Of a DNA stretch of 64,000 nucleotides, positions 36,301 through 44,533 are shown in pieces. The position numbers and the translations under genes were made by a program. The notes under the pieces were generated by a model. That model searched no databases. It saw nothing but the letters and a program-made list of their open reading frames with translations, and was not told where the DNA came from. Numbering within the stretch: position 1 is the first letter of the stretch; the number at the start of each line of letters is the position of its first letter. Source of the stretch: Verrucomicrobiaceae bacterium (lineage in GTDB: Bacteria; Verrucomicrobiota; Verrucomicrobiia; Verrucomicrobiales; Akkermansiaceae). The stretch covers positions 124,001 to 188,000 of the forward strand of contig JAIXQH010000025.1 of NCBI GenBank assembly GCA_027484055.1. Direction: 5' to 3'.

Positions 36301-37099
36301 TCCAACGCAACTCCACCAAGTGCTGCTCAATCTCTGTGTCAACGCCCGCGACGCCATGCCCAACGGCGGCAGACTCTCGCTGAGCGCCAGCAACCTGAAG
36401 CTCGACGAGCAGTATGTCGGCATGAACATCGATGCCAAGCTCGGCCCTCATGTGTGCATTCAGGTGGAGGACAGCGGCACCGGCATGCCGCCAGACGTTA
36501 TCGAGCGCATTTTCGAACCCTTTTTCACCACCAAAGAACTCGGCAAAGGCACCGGCCTAGGACTTTCCACCACCATTGCCATCATTAAGAGCCACGGCGG
36601 CTTCGTGCGCGTTTACAGCGAGGTGGGTATGGGCACGCGTTTCCATATCTATCTGCCGGCGCAAACCGAACCCGGCGCCATCGGTTTGGAAACCTCCGAG
36701 CCCGAACTGCCGCGTGGCAACGGCGAACTGGTGCTCGTCATTGATGACGAGGTCGCCGTCCGGCAGATCACCCGACAGACCCTGGAGGCCTTTGGATACC
36801 GCGTCCTGCTGGCCTCGGATGGTGTCGAGGCTACCTCGATCTATGCCACTCGGCATCAGGAAATCGACGTCGTTCTCACGGATATGATGATGCCGCTGAT
36901 GGACGGACCGACGACGATTATGGTGCTGTTGAGGATAAATCCGGGGCTTCGCATCATCGCTGCCAGCGGCCTCAACGCCAACGGCATGGTCGCCAAAGCC
37001 ACCAACGCGGGCGTTAAGCACTTCATCCCCAAACCCTATACGGCAGAAACACTACTCAAAACGATTTGCGAGGTGCTTAGCGATAATCCGACGCCATAA
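30326..37099 (+). CDS. Giant soluble hybrid histidine kinase (nine PAS, four GAF, HisKA, HATPase, receiver)
   Basis: The 2257-residue protein has no signal peptide or transmembrane segment. Approximate order: PAS 59-176, PAS 200-310, GAF 322-482, PAS 493-605, PAS 622-733, GAF 749-902, PAS 920-1028, PAS 1044-1154, PAS 1171-1282, PAS 1300-1409, GAF 1426-1592, GAF 1599-1752, PAS 1762-1872, HisKA with His1895 (GGIAHDLNNVLAP), HATPase 1972-2112 (VEDSGTGMPP, GTGLGLSTTIAI) and a receiver from 2135 with Asp2186 (LTDMMMPLMDG). Most PAS units end in the linker DITERK. The PAS at 920 resembles LOV domains (GKSPRFLQGP) but lacks the flavin-binding Cys. It must be a cytoplasmic integrator of several signals. 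No partner regulator is adjacent, so output goes through a distant protein or the fused receiver. Confidence 0.95.
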   Translation: MSKPHHHTTAIEQKISTLVEQLRLAERELQELTGGQLETITAPEGSPKLLREAAEMQMAILNALPAHIALLDAQGVILAVNEAWRRFATANILQSPDFLIGQNYLGVFESSHGDCAEEARSVADGIRGVLRGELKDFSLEYPCHSPTEQRWFKLMVTPLSELPGQGAVVMHVNVTERRSAEEGLRKNQAWLEAEARRLHESQAVANVGSWETDLDTMEVTWTAETHRIFGTEPALFAPTHDSFLERVHPADREAVNTAFAESLDKAGPFSIVHRLVLPDGSVKFVEDRWQTFTDAAGKPARAVGTCQDITERKLAEETIQTRARQQETIAKLGCEATRATSLDGIFETCVRMVATALDVKLCQVLKLSPDGSELRLVSGIGWNPGLVGTATVAVDFESQAGFTLQTGGAVYVNDFTKETRFKASPLLQAHDVVSGLSVTVMLRDKPWGVLGAHGRSARQFNEEDAHFMQSVATLLSVVIERLAVQRSLSESDRRMRDAQRLANLGNWELDLLKSRLTWSDEVFRILGAKLENFPETFEAFMSCVHPDDRNKVEAAQEIALSGIGPLEVEHRIIRPDGSVRHVLERGELIQDEMGNAVALSGTVLDVTDLRMAQDQAANMSALLTEALAMADMGSWEMDEMTGRLTWPEDTCRLFGIEPGDFGGTYESFLQFLLPEDREALNAVHDHALENNGILESEYRIRRADGEVRWMFERGRLFFGSNGVVTRRMGVVMDITERKLGERVQVWETQVLEAVSSGQSLPAILAHIAEGIEDAIPGAMASILLLDEDGEHLRHGASPHLPEAYSKAIDGVKVGPMVGSCGTAVHRREPVFVTDIQNDPLWQDFRELAEQHGLRACWSLPVLNAAGRVLASFAVYYREPRDPQPGDIALIKRVVHITGIAVERVRKEKALRLLETCVSRLHDIVLITDAEPTDGPGPRILFVNDAFVRRTGYTREEVIGKSPRFLQGPKTQRDALDRIRTALNSWKPVREQLINYTKSGEEFWAELYIVPVADDTGCYTHWVSIERDITERKHAEVTLAESQRQYRDLVETSHNVIWAVDVEGRFTFLNQAARAIYGRDPEEMIGHRLHEFVPEDQHQAQDEITANMLRDGRDAMDYSNRIRRKDGSIAILNSNARVVRDSQGQMIGISGMSQDITESLKTQEALAESEQRLRMALNAAHMGTYEWNIPSGRIVWSREHEELWGYAVGEFDGSYEAFAQRIHPDDLVAINAEISRCMSVHERFVWEFRVLWPDGSLHWMAGIGEFSYDQEDQPVRMHGAIMEITERRIAIEQLRQREELLDMAGRIARMGGWSVEYPEVHITWSDEVCLIHDLPVGTVPTLEQAMEFYPPDSREIAAEVVSACVRDGTPFDVELQLITASGRKIWIRSIGHAEHDSAGVIKRVQGAFQDITERKKAERELARTNRALKLLSGCSEALIRADDETTLLRDVCRLAVDTGGYRMAWVGYAQDDEKHSITPMAHAGVEDGYLTEAILTWDEQSRSGQGPAGRVIRSDKPIVCEDIENDASIIWFDAARARGYRAVTCLPLRDKQRTFGLLALYSAEVNVTPAEELKLLQEMADDLAFGILNLRLRADQCRTHEAVLTMARGISASTGNEFFEKLAISMVEALGAHAGFIANLSDDKTMATTLCVVVEGKLAPNFEYALAGSPCENLGHDNVCVVPKDVKQLYPQSQTLQDLDVNAYVGTELYGVDGKLCGQMSVLFREPLEQHDFITSTLKIFASRAAGELERQKTDARLREQAALLDKAQDAILVRDLNHKILYWNHSAERLYGWTAEEAIGRTALELIYHDTAPPVAALKTLMAEGEWVGEIQQFTKDGKPLTVEGRWSLVRDEQGRPKSVLAINTDITERKKIEAQYLRAQRMESIGTLAGGIAHDLNNVLAPIMMAIDLLKMQETNPRRLSVLTTMEGSAKRGADMVKQVLSFARGVEGQQLDVQVAHLMREIEKFTNETFLKNIEVHCDVPVELWLVKGDPTQLHQVLLNLCVNARDAMPNGGRLSLSASNLKLDEQYVGMNIDAKLGPHVCIQVEDSGTGMPPDVIERIFEPFFTTKELGKGTGLGLSTTIAIIKSHGGFVRVYSEVGMGTRFHIYLPAQTEPGAIGLETSEPELPRGNGELVLVIDDEVAVRQITRQTLEAFGYRVLLASDGVEATSIYATRHQEIDVVLTDMMMPLMDGPTTIMVLLRINPGLRIIAASGLNANGMVAKATNAGVKHFIPKPYTAETLLKTICEVLSDNPTP

Positions 37100-37348
37100 G
37101 ACCGTATTAATGAATTTCGATTCCATGATCAATATAAGATAACAATCCATATAGAATACTTCCAAAAGCCACCTTTTCGCGATTTGAAGGTGTGAATTTC
37201 ATCGCGGTTGCTTAATCGAGGAAAGCGGATCGCCTAGTTTCTAGGTAGGTGACAAAGTTTTCACCCCGAGTAACTTATGTGCTACACGGCGGCGGGTTGG
37301 AGGGTTAGGATATCGCACCCTCCTTCGGATGTGTGGATGGGATACACC

Positions 37349-40300
37349 TCAACTGAGTGGTGCGAGCAGATGAGATAGAGTTTCCGCATCGATCTTCAAT
37401 TGGTTCGTTTCATCGGAGAGCAAGGCTTCGACGAGGGTCGATTTATGCTTTTGGAGTTCCAGGATGCGATCTTCGATGGTACCGCGACAGATGAGCTTGT
37501 GGACAAAAACAGGCTTGGTCTGCCCGATGCGATGGGCGCGGTCGGTGGCTTGATTTTCTGCGGCTGGATTCCACCAGGGGTCGTAGTGGATGACGGTGTC
37601 GGCAGCGGTGAGATTGAGTCCGGTGCCACCTGCTTTGAGGGAGATGAGGAAAATGGGTGTCTGGCCGGCTTGGAAGGTCTTGACCAAGGTGGCGCGGTCT
37701 TTGGTCTGACCGGTGAGCTTGAGGTAGGGGATTTTTTCCTGAATGAGGTGCTGCTCGATGAGGGCGAGCATGGAGGTGAAGGTTGAAAAAAGGAGAATTT
37801 TCCGACCTTCTTGGATGAGCGTGGGGAGTAGCTCGGTGGTGAGGTAGTCGAGCTTGGCGGAGTCGGTGATTTTCTGCGCGCTGGGGATTTTGAGGAGTTG
37901 GGGGTGACAGCAGATTTGGCGCAGCTTGAGAAGGGCGTCGAGCACGATGATATGGGATTTTGCGAGGCCTTTCGCCGAGATGGCGTCGCGGACGCGCTGG
38001 TCCATGGCGGCGCGGACGGATTCGTAGAGATCGGTCTGTTTTTTATTGAGGTCGATGCCGTGGATGATTTCCGTTTTGGCGGGTAGCTCGGTGGCGACTT
38101 GATCTTTGGTGCGCCGGAGGATGAGTGAAGAGACGCGGCGGTTCAGGACGAGTTGGGCATCGGTGGAGCGATCTCGCTCGATGGGTCTCCTGAGCTGGGT
38201 GTTGAAAGTTTTTTCGTCGGAAAGAAAACCGGGCATGAGGAAGCGCATGAGGCTCCAGAGTTCGCCAAGGTGATTTTCCATGGGGGTGCCGGAGAGGCAG
38301 AGACGATGGGCAGACTTGAGCTTGCAGGCGTTGACGGCGGCGAGAGCCTTGGGGTTTTTAATGTATTGCGCTTCGTCGAGGGCGACGATGTGCCAGTCCT
38401 GTTTGGAAAGCTGGGGAAAGTCGCGGGTGAGCAGCGGATAGGAGGTGATGACGATGTCCGCGGAGGCGATTTCACCAAAGTCGGTCGCACGGTCTTTTCC
38501 TTGGAGAGCGAGGACTTTGAGGTGAGGGGTAAATTTCTCGGCTTCAGCGGCCCAGTTCGGGACGACGGAGGTGGGGGCGATGACGAGTGAGGGGTGGCCA
38601 GGGGATTTGGCGCATTCAGCGGCGAGATGGGTGAGGGTTTGCAGGGTTTTCCCGAGGCCCATGTCATCGGCGAGGATGCCATGGAGGCCGTGGGCGCTGA
38701 GAAACTGGAGCCACCGGAATCCTTCGACTTGGTAAGGACGAAGCGCTGCGAGCACGGTGCTGGGGATTTCCGCAGGCGGGAGCGATGTGATGTTTTTCAG
38801 GCTATGGCCGAGCTTGGCTAGAGCGCGGGTGGTCTCTGAGGAGTCGATGGAGAGGGTGTCGGCGACGGCGGCGGCGGCGAGACGATCCACTCGGAGGGGG
38901 CCGGTGCCGACATTTCCGTGGAAAAGGTGGCGAACTTGATCGACCAGCTCGATCAGGCGTTTCGCGGGAAAACGGATGAAACCGTCTTGTGGATTTTCAC
39001 AGGGGAGGGTGAAAAACTCGGGTAAATTCGGATCATCTGCCTCTGGCAGATCGAGCTGGAGGGCCTCGGCGATGATAGGGATGAGGCTGAGACGCTGGCC
39101 GTTGATCTCGTAGGAGATATCAAAGCGGAACCAGTCGATCCCATGGTCTGGATCGGTCTCGATGGCCGGAAAAAACTCGGTGGCGTCGTGCGCGGTGAGA
39201 CCTGCTTTCGGGTCGATCTCGATCACCCAACCGGCAGCGCGATGCTTGTCCATTGCGGGACTTTCAAGGATTTTCAACCACGCGAGCTGCGGCGTGGGAA
39301 ATGGTTCAGCAGGCACGAAACTGCTGTGTGCGACGACATCTGAGTCGGCCACATTGAGGATTTCATCCAGCGAGATGAACTCCATTTTGCGAAGCTTATT
39401 CTCGAGTGCTCGCTCCTGCTTTAAGCTTCGAGGCCAGATGTGACGCTTACCCGCCCGGAGCAGGATATGACTTTCTGGAGCACCGTGAGCCAGTGGTGGT
39501 AGTGGAGGGCTGTCTGAATAGGAGAAGGTGAGTTGCCCAACTGTGAGCGGTTTTGAGTGGCCAGATAAAATCCGCGAATGGACGCGGAAATGGAGAACCG
39601 GCGCTGTCGCCTTGCGAGTCTCCGTTTCGACCTTGGTGGGAGTGGGTAGAGCGACCGATGTGACCCCGGCAAACCGCGCTGAAATCGTCTTCAAGTTTTT
39701 TGCCAAGACCTTCGGGCCCTTTTCCCAAGCGGCAAGAACCGCCGGAGGTAACACACTTTGCAGCAGCCCGAAAGTGGCGGAATTCGGATCAAGGTAACGG
39801 AGCGGTTGGGTCGGTAAAATGATAAGCTCGGCGTTTGCACAGCGCAAAACCGGACGGACGCTCCCATCCGTGGCATTTTCCCAGAGCGCTTCCACCACTT
39901 CTGGTGGCCCTAGGGTCAGGGCTTGGTAGCCATCCTCGCTACCCGATTTGTAGGACTCTTCCCCGAAATACAAATTTCCCGTCGCAGATGCTGCGTCCAA
40001 GATTTCCTCCCAGCCAGCGCCTTCCAGCGGCATATCTGACCACAGCCTGAGCTTGCGGTAGCGTTGGAAATAGCTAGCCGTCACGACAAGATCCTGCTGG
40101 GTCATGTATTTCGGCGGGCGTGAAGGATCAGCATTCGCCCGGGATTGTGAAATTTTGACACTACCATCCTTCTGCCGAGTGCCCACACGGAGGACGAAGT
40201 GATGGACTTTTTTTTGCGCATAGAGTGGCTTCTCGATGCAGTAGGCGAGGAAACGGTTTTCCGGCTTGCTTGGCTTTTCTAGTCCCGCCGCGCCTGCCAC

Positions 40301-40717
40301 CTGCGCCGCCTTTTCGATTTCTCGAAGCCATTCGCTGATCTCCGGCGCTAAGTAGTCATTTGACGCCCGAATCACCTTATCCAGCTCAGCTGAAATGTAA
40401 GCCATTAACCCCGCCGCATGCTTGCAATGATCCTCCACCGGACACGAGCAATCCGTCACAAGCCCCCACTTACCTCGGAGGAAGCCAAACTCCAGCAATG
40501 TCAAATAGGGCCGCGGAGCCGTTCCCACCACCTTCGCGGTGACGATTACCACCTCGTTGGATTCCACCTCAATGTCTAACTCCTTGATCGAACGCGCCGC
40601 CGCATAGCTCTGACTCCGCATCTGAGTCGTGTAGCCAAACAGCCCCTTCCACTGCCGACCCACCAGCCACTCTTGAAGACTTGGGAGTGTGTGGAAAATC
40701 GTTAGGTCACTTGCCAT
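37349..40717 (-). CDS. SNF2-family helicase with N-terminal SWIM zinc finger
   Basis: The 1122-residue protein has a SWIM finger at the N-terminus (Cys90-x-Cys92, Cys98-x-His100 in CSCPVEDHCKHAAG), a long middle region of about 500 residues and a SNF2 motor. Motor motifs: I (DDMGLGKTLQT, near 685), Ia (APTSVVPNW), II (DEAQYIKNP, near 782), III (LCLSGTPMEN), V (KAGGTGLNLTAAD) and VI (ATDRAHRIGQT). This is the usual bacterial SWIM-SNF2 arrangement. It translocates on double-stranded DNA and may clear proteins such as RNA polymerase; the exact role of the bacterial family is not settled. It appears to be a single gene on its strand, 31 bp from the aldo/keto reductase. Confidence 0.93.
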   Translation of the reverse strand: MASDLTIFHTLPSLQEWLVGRQWKGLFGYTTQMRSQSYAAARSIKELDIEVESNEVVIVTAKVVGTAPRPYLTLLEFGFLRGKWGLVTDCSCPVEDHCKHAAGLMAYISAELDKVIRASNDYLAPEISEWLREIEKAAQVAGAAGLEKPSKPENRFLAYCIEKPLYAQKKVHHFVLRVGTRQKDGSVKISQSRANADPSRPPKYMTQQDLVVTASYFQRYRKLRLWSDMPLEGAGWEEILDAASATGNLYFGEESYKSGSEDGYQALTLGPPEVVEALWENATDGSVRPVLRCANAELIILPTQPLRYLDPNSATFGLLQSVLPPAVLAAWEKGPKVLAKNLKTISARFAGVTSVALPTPTKVETETRKATAPVLHFRVHSRILSGHSKPLTVGQLTFSYSDSPPLPPLAHGAPESHILLRAGKRHIWPRSLKQERALENKLRKMEFISLDEILNVADSDVVAHSSFVPAEPFPTPQLAWLKILESPAMDKHRAAGWVIEIDPKAGLTAHDATEFFPAIETDPDHGIDWFRFDISYEINGQRLSLIPIIAEALQLDLPEADDPNLPEFFTLPCENPQDGFIRFPAKRLIELVDQVRHLFHGNVGTGPLRVDRLAAAAVADTLSIDSSETTRALAKLGHSLKNITSLPPAEIPSTVLAALRPYQVEGFRWLQFLSAHGLHGILADDMGLGKTLQTLTHLAAECAKSPGHPSLVIAPTSVVPNWAAEAEKFTPHLKVLALQGKDRATDFGEIASADIVITSYPLLTRDFPQLSKQDWHIVALDEAQYIKNPKALAAVNACKLKSAHRLCLSGTPMENHLGELWSLMRFLMPGFLSDEKTFNTQLRRPIERDRSTDAQLVLNRRVSSLILRRTKDQVATELPAKTEIIHGIDLNKKQTDLYESVRAAMDQRVRDAISAKGLAKSHIIVLDALLKLRQICCHPQLLKIPSAQKITDSAKLDYLTTELLPTLIQEGRKILLFSTFTSMLALIEQHLIQEKIPYLKLTGQTKDRATLVKTFQAGQTPIFLISLKAGGTGLNLTAADTVIHYDPWWNPAAENQATDRAHRIGQTKPVFVHKLICRGTIEDRILELQKHKSTLVEALLSDETNQLKIDAETLSHLLAPLS

Positions 40718-40748
40718 GGGCTGGAGTCTGGCGGGAAAAAATCCCTGA

Positions 40749-41768
40749 TCAACCCATCGGGTATAAAATCTCCCGGCTCACCGCATCGATCGCGGCCAGC
40801 GTATCCGCATCCAGCTTCAAGCCCGCCGCCGCCAAGATCGGGCCGAGCTGATCTTCGCGTGAAACCCCCACGATCGTCGCCGCCACGAAGTCATGCTGCT
40901 TGCTCCACGCCGCCGCCATCGTCACCGGGTGCAGCCCCGCCGCCTTCGCCACCTCTAAGAATTTCCCGGTCGAGGCCACGCAGCGCTCATTCAAGAAACG
41001 CTGCACCATCGCTTGGTGACGTGGGCTATGGCTCTTTAAATACTCGGAAAATCGAGCATCTGTCGGCGAGTCAGGCCGATTGTATTTCCCACTCAGCACC
41101 CCGCCCGCCAGCGGACTATACGGCAGTAAACTCACCTGCTCGCGGCGGCAAATTTCCGCCAACTCATCCTCAAACCGCCGGTTATTCAGCGAAAAATTAT
41201 TCTGGATCGTCTCATAGCGGCTGATCCCCTGCAAGTCACTCGCCCACAGCGACTTCATCAGCCCGAAGCTATTCTGATTGCTGCACCCGATGCTCCGCAC
41301 CTTGCCCTCCTGCACCAGTTCATGCAGAGGCTCCAGGGTATCTTCTGCACGCATCCCATGATCCGGCCAATGGACCTGATACAGGTCGATGTAGTCCGTC
41401 TGCAAACGCCGCAGACTCCCCTCGACCGCTTGACGGATGTGCCGCCGGTCCAGCGCACATTTGCCATTTCGCACCGGCGCGTTGAACCAGCCGTGCGCCG
41501 CTCCCGTCACTTTCGTCGCTAAAATAATGCCATCGCGCGGCTTCCCCTTCATCCATCGCCCGAAAATTTCCTCCGTCTTCCCCACCAACTCCGCCACCGG
41601 TGGCACCGGATACACCTCCGCCGTGTCATAGAAATCAATCCCCGCCGCATGGCAGCGATCCAGAATACGGTGCGCCTCCGCCTCTTCCGTTTGCAGGCCG
41701 AAGGTCATCGTCCCCATGCAGATCTCACTCACCGTCATCCCCGTTTTCCCTAATCGCCGCTGCTCCAT
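40749..41768 (-). CDS. Aldo/keto reductase
   Basis: The 339-residue protein has the AKR opening RRLGKTGMTVSEICMGTMTFG and the catalytic tetrad Asp48 and Tyr53 (FYDTAEVYP), Lys86 (ILATKV) and His133 (YQVHWPDH). The C-terminal NADPH-binding part includes IVGVSREDQL. The long form with TEEAEAHRILDRCHAAGIDFYDTAE is like the Tas/YghZ branch. It reduces aldehydes or ketones with NADPH in the cytoplasm. The substrate is unknown. It is probably transcribed before the helicase gene, which begins 31 bp downstream on the same strand, so the two may share a promoter. Confidence 0.93.
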   Translation of the reverse strand: MEQRRLGKTGMTVSEICMGTMTFGLQTEEAEAHRILDRCHAAGIDFYDTAEVYPVPPVAELVGKTEEIFGRWMKGKPRDGIILATKVTGAAHGWFNAPVRNGKCALDRRHIRQAVEGSLRRLQTDYIDLYQVHWPDHGMRAEDTLEPLHELVQEGKVRSIGCSNQNSFGLMKSLWASDLQGISRYETIQNNFSLNNRRFEDELAEICRREQVSLLPYSPLAGGVLSGKYNRPDSPTDARFSEYLKSHSPRHQAMVQRFLNERCVASTGKFLEVAKAAGLHPVTMAAAWSKQHDFVAATIVGVSREDQLGPILAAAGLKLDADTLAAIDAVSREILYPMG

Positions 41769-41900
41769 GACTCTAAGATTCGGGAAACCCCTCCTTCATT
41801 CAAGCCCAGACCTTTTCACCCCGCTCAACGAATCAATTGCCAGCCGCCCCGATCCCACTATGCTCACCATCCCGGCGGAAAAAAGACCGGCTTCTATCCC

Positions 41901-42899
41901 ATGAATCATCCACACGTCGCAATCGTAGGTGCCACTGGTGCCGTCGGTGTTGAAATGCTCCTTTGCCTCGAACAACGGAACTTCCCACTCCGTAAACTCA
42001 CCCTGCTCGCCTCTGCCCGTTCCGCTGGGAAAACGATGACCTTTCGCGGCCAAGAAATCCTCGTGGAAGAACTCACCCACGAGTCCTTCGCGGGCATCGA
42101 CATCGCCCTTTTCAGCGCTGGCGGCGGCATCTCCTTGGAATTCGCCCCCTCCGCCGCAGCCGCAGGAGCCGTCGTCATCGACAACTCCTCCGCCTTCCGC
42201 ATGGATGCAGGCGTTCCCCTCGTCGTCCCAGAAATCAACCCCGCTGCCGCGAAAGACCGCCCACGCGGCATCATCGCCAATCCGAACTGCACCACCATCA
42301 TCTCCCTGATGGCGCTCGCTCCCCTCCACGCCGCCTTCGGCCTCCGCTCCATCATCGCCTCCACCTACCAAGCCGTCTCCGGCTCCGGTGCCCAAGGCAT
42401 CCTTGAGCTCGAAGAGCAAATGAACGCCATCGCCCACGGGCAGCCCTTCACCCCCAAGGTCTACCCGCGCCAGATCGCCTTCAATGTGATCCCTCAAGTC
42501 GATGCCTTCACCGAGAACGGCTACACCAAGGAAGAACTCAAAATGCTCCATGAAGGCCGGAAAATCCTCGGTCTCCCCGAGCTCCGCGTCTCCTGCACCT
42601 GCGTCCGCGTCCCCGTTTACCGCTCTCACTCGGTCTCCATCACCGCCCAGTTCGAGCGCCCCGTGGACCCCGCGAGCGCCCGCGCCATCTACGCCGGGAA
42701 GCCCGGCATCCAAGTCGTCGATGACACCGCCACCAAGCTTTTCCCTGTCCCACTCGACACCACGGGTAAGGACGACTGCCTCGTGGGCCGCATTCGCCAG
42801 AACCTCGTGCTCGACAACGCTCTCGACCTCTGGGTCGTCGGCGACCAAGTCCGCAAAGGCGCTGCGCTCAATGCCGTCCAGATCGCGGAAATCTTGTAA
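41901..42899 (+). CDS. asd: Aspartate-semialdehyde dehydrogenase
   Basis: The 332-residue enzyme has the NADP-binding start HVAIVGATGAVG, catalytic Cys130 (IANPNCTTI), and the active-site stretch CTCVRVPVYRSHSVSI. Length fits the family (330-370). It reduces aspartyl phosphate to the semialdehyde, the branch point to lysine/diaminopimelate, threonine and methionine; diaminopimelate feeds the peptidoglycan made by the PBPs here. The next gene, ispA, begins 16 bp downstream. The upstream aldo/keto reductase is divergent, so the 132-bp gap should hold promoters in both directions. Confidence 0.96.
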   Translation: MNHPHVAIVGATGAVGVEMLLCLEQRNFPLRKLTLLASARSAGKTMTFRGQEILVEELTHESFAGIDIALFSAGGGISLEFAPSAAAAGAVVIDNSSAFRMDAGVPLVVPEINPAAAKDRPRGIIANPNCTTIISLMALAPLHAAFGLRSIIASTYQAVSGSGAQGILELEEQMNAIAHGQPFTPKVYPRQIAFNVIPQVDAFTENGYTKEELKMLHEGRKILGLPELRVSCTCVRVPVYRSHSVSITAQFERPVDPASARAIYAGKPGIQVVDDTATKLFPVPLDTTGKDDCLVGRIRQNLVLDNALDLWVVGDQVRKGAALNAVQIAEIL

Positions 42900-42915
42900 T
42901 CCAAATCCGCCCCCC

Positions 42916-43797
42916 ATGGACCTGCCCGCTTACCTCACTGCCCGCACCGCCGAAGTAGATGCGGCGCTGGACCGCTATTTACCCAAGGCCAAAGAGCGCC
43001 CCGCCACCCTCCACACCGCCATGCGCTACAGCATCTTCGCCGGTGGTAAGCGCCTCCGCCCAGTGCTTTGCCTCGCTGCGGCTGAAGCCTGTGGCGGTGA
43101 AACTTCCGCCGCCCTCGCCCCCGCCTGCGCCGTGGAACTCATGCACACCTATTCCCTCGTCCACGACGACCTTCCCGCCATGGACGACGACGACCTCCGC
43201 CGTGGCCGCCCGACCTGCCACAAAGTCTATGGCGAGGGCATCGCCATCCTTTGCGGCGACGCCCTCTTGACCGAGTCCTTCATCGTCCTCGCCCAAACCC
43301 CCGCCACCCCGCGCTACGGTACCCGCGACCACCTCACCGAGTTCGCCGTGGCTGGCGGCAGCCGCCAACTCATCGGCGGCCAAGTCATGGACCTCCAGGG
43401 CGAAGGGGAAAAACTCACCAAGCGCGACCTCGTCCGTATCCACGAGGCAAAAACGGCAGCCCTGCTCACCAGCGCCCTCCGCCTCGGTGCCATGACCGCC
43501 AACGCCACCCCCGCCAAGCTCACTGCACTCACCGAGTTCGGCCACGCCCTCGGCCTTGCCTACCAAGTCATCGACGACATCCTCGACTGCACCCAGAGCA
43601 CCGAAGTCCTCGGAAAAACCGCCGGCAAGGACGCTGCGGTCGAGAAATCCACCTACCCCGCCATCATCGGCCTCGACGCCTCACGCCGCGAAGCCGCACG
43701 CCTTACCCAGCGCGCCCTGCAAGCCCTCAGCCCCCTCGGGAAAAAAGCCCAGCGCCTCCACCAAATCGCCGCACACCTCCTCCAGCGCGACTACTAA
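42916..43797 (+). CDS. ispA: Farnesyl diphosphate synthase (polyprenyl synthetase)
   Basis: The 293-residue protein starts at the ATG at 42916. The first Asp-rich motif is Asp84-Asp85-LPAM-Asp-Asp (HDDLPAMDDDDLRRGRPTCH) and the second is DDILD near 220-224. The residues before the first motif (MHTYSLVHDD) have Tyr five places upstream, as in E. coli IspA, which favours a C15 product. GGKRLRP binds the diphosphate. It makes FPP for undecaprenyl phosphate and quinones. It lies 16 bp after asd, so both are likely on one message. Confidence 0.93.
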   Translation: MDLPAYLTARTAEVDAALDRYLPKAKERPATLHTAMRYSIFAGGKRLRPVLCLAAAEACGGETSAALAPACAVELMHTYSLVHDDLPAMDDDDLRRGRPTCHKVYGEGIAILCGDALLTESFIVLAQTPATPRYGTRDHLTEFAVAGGSRQLIGGQVMDLQGEGEKLTKRDLVRIHEAKTAALLTSALRLGAMTANATPAKLTALTEFGHALGLAYQVIDDILDCTQSTEVLGKTAGKDAAVEKSTYPAIIGLDASRREAARLTQRALQALSPLGKKAQRLHQIAAHLLQRDY

Positions 43798-43839
43798 AGT
43801 CCCGTCTCGAACGCAGTCCGCTTCCCCCTCGCCCCGAAG

Positions 43840-43854
43840 TCTCTAATTTAGAGA
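43840..43854. promoter_or_regulatory. 15-nt dyad (possible operator)
   Basis: TCTCTAA-T-TTAGAGA is a perfect 7-bp dyad around one base. It sits in the 197-bp gap between ispA and the zinc-ribbon protein gene, 141 bp before that start. The size suits a dimeric regulator, but nothing identifies one. Confidence 0.3.
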
Positions 43855-43994
43855 TTCTTACCTTCTCTCGCGGTCCGGCTACTTCACCCATCGCCCGGAG
43901 TCCTGGAAATCTGTCCAAGATACTCCTCGCTAAAACCCCTGAATATCACAAGATTCCGGCGGAATTGCTTCCACAGCCACCCGAGAAAATCACC

Positions 43995-44441
43995 ATGAAA
44001 GCCAGCATGAAATGCTCCAACTGCGGTGCAGAGATGTCCAACCTGAACATGACGTGGGGCCGTAAGCAAATGTGGTTCATCGTTCCGATCATGTTCGTTG
44101 GATTTCTCCCACTCATCAAAATGTCCTTCTTTAAAGGCGATGTGACGAAGGACCTAACGATCAGCGAAATTCAGACACGCAACTCGGATCGATCACTGGA
44201 AATTTTGGGACTGATCACCAATTCCAGTAGCCGAGAATGGTCCGGTCTCAATGTGGAGGCCGAGTTCTTCGATGCTTCCGGCAACTTTATCGACGAGGAC
44301 AGCGTTTATCTTCGTTCTGAAATAGCAGGCCACTCGAAGGAGCATTTTAAGATCGTGATTGCTTCACCCCCAGACGCAGCCGTCAATGGTTCGATTAAGC
44401 CTGTCGTCAAGATTTCTGGCGGACGTACCAGCCCCTTCTAA
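43995..44441 (+). CDS. Small membrane-anchored FxLYD-domain protein with Cys pair
   Basis: The 148-residue product begins at the ATG at 43995; sequence upstream in the same frame belongs to no protein. It opens with a half zinc ribbon (KCSNCGAEM), then one transmembrane helix (MWFIVPIMFVGFLPLIKM), then an extracytoplasmic domain of the FxLYD type: LEILGLITNSSSREWSGLNVE, EFFDASGNFIDEDSVYL and a closing HSKEHFKIVI. These small beta-sandwich domains are common in bacterial surface or export proteins; function is mostly unknown. The ribbon has only one CxxC, so zinc binding would need a partner or dimer. Confidence 0.75.
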   Translation: MKASMKCSNCGAEMSNLNMTWGRKQMWFIVPIMFVGFLPLIKMSFFKGDVTKDLTISEIQTRNSDRSLEILGLITNSSSREWSGLNVEAEFFDASGNFIDEDSVYLRSEIAGHSKEHFKIVIASPPDAAVNGSIKPVVKISGGRTSPF

Positions 44442-44533
44442 ATTCATTTTAAAATATAGCGGACTGAGTTGCAGCACTTCTGCATCACCAACCGCTCCCA
44501 GATGCACGGCGTCAATCCCCCTAACATACAACC

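Noticed and set aside
41796..42917. 373-codon minus-strand frame opposite asd
   Set aside because: Gly/Asp-rich shadow of asd; no start context and no family.
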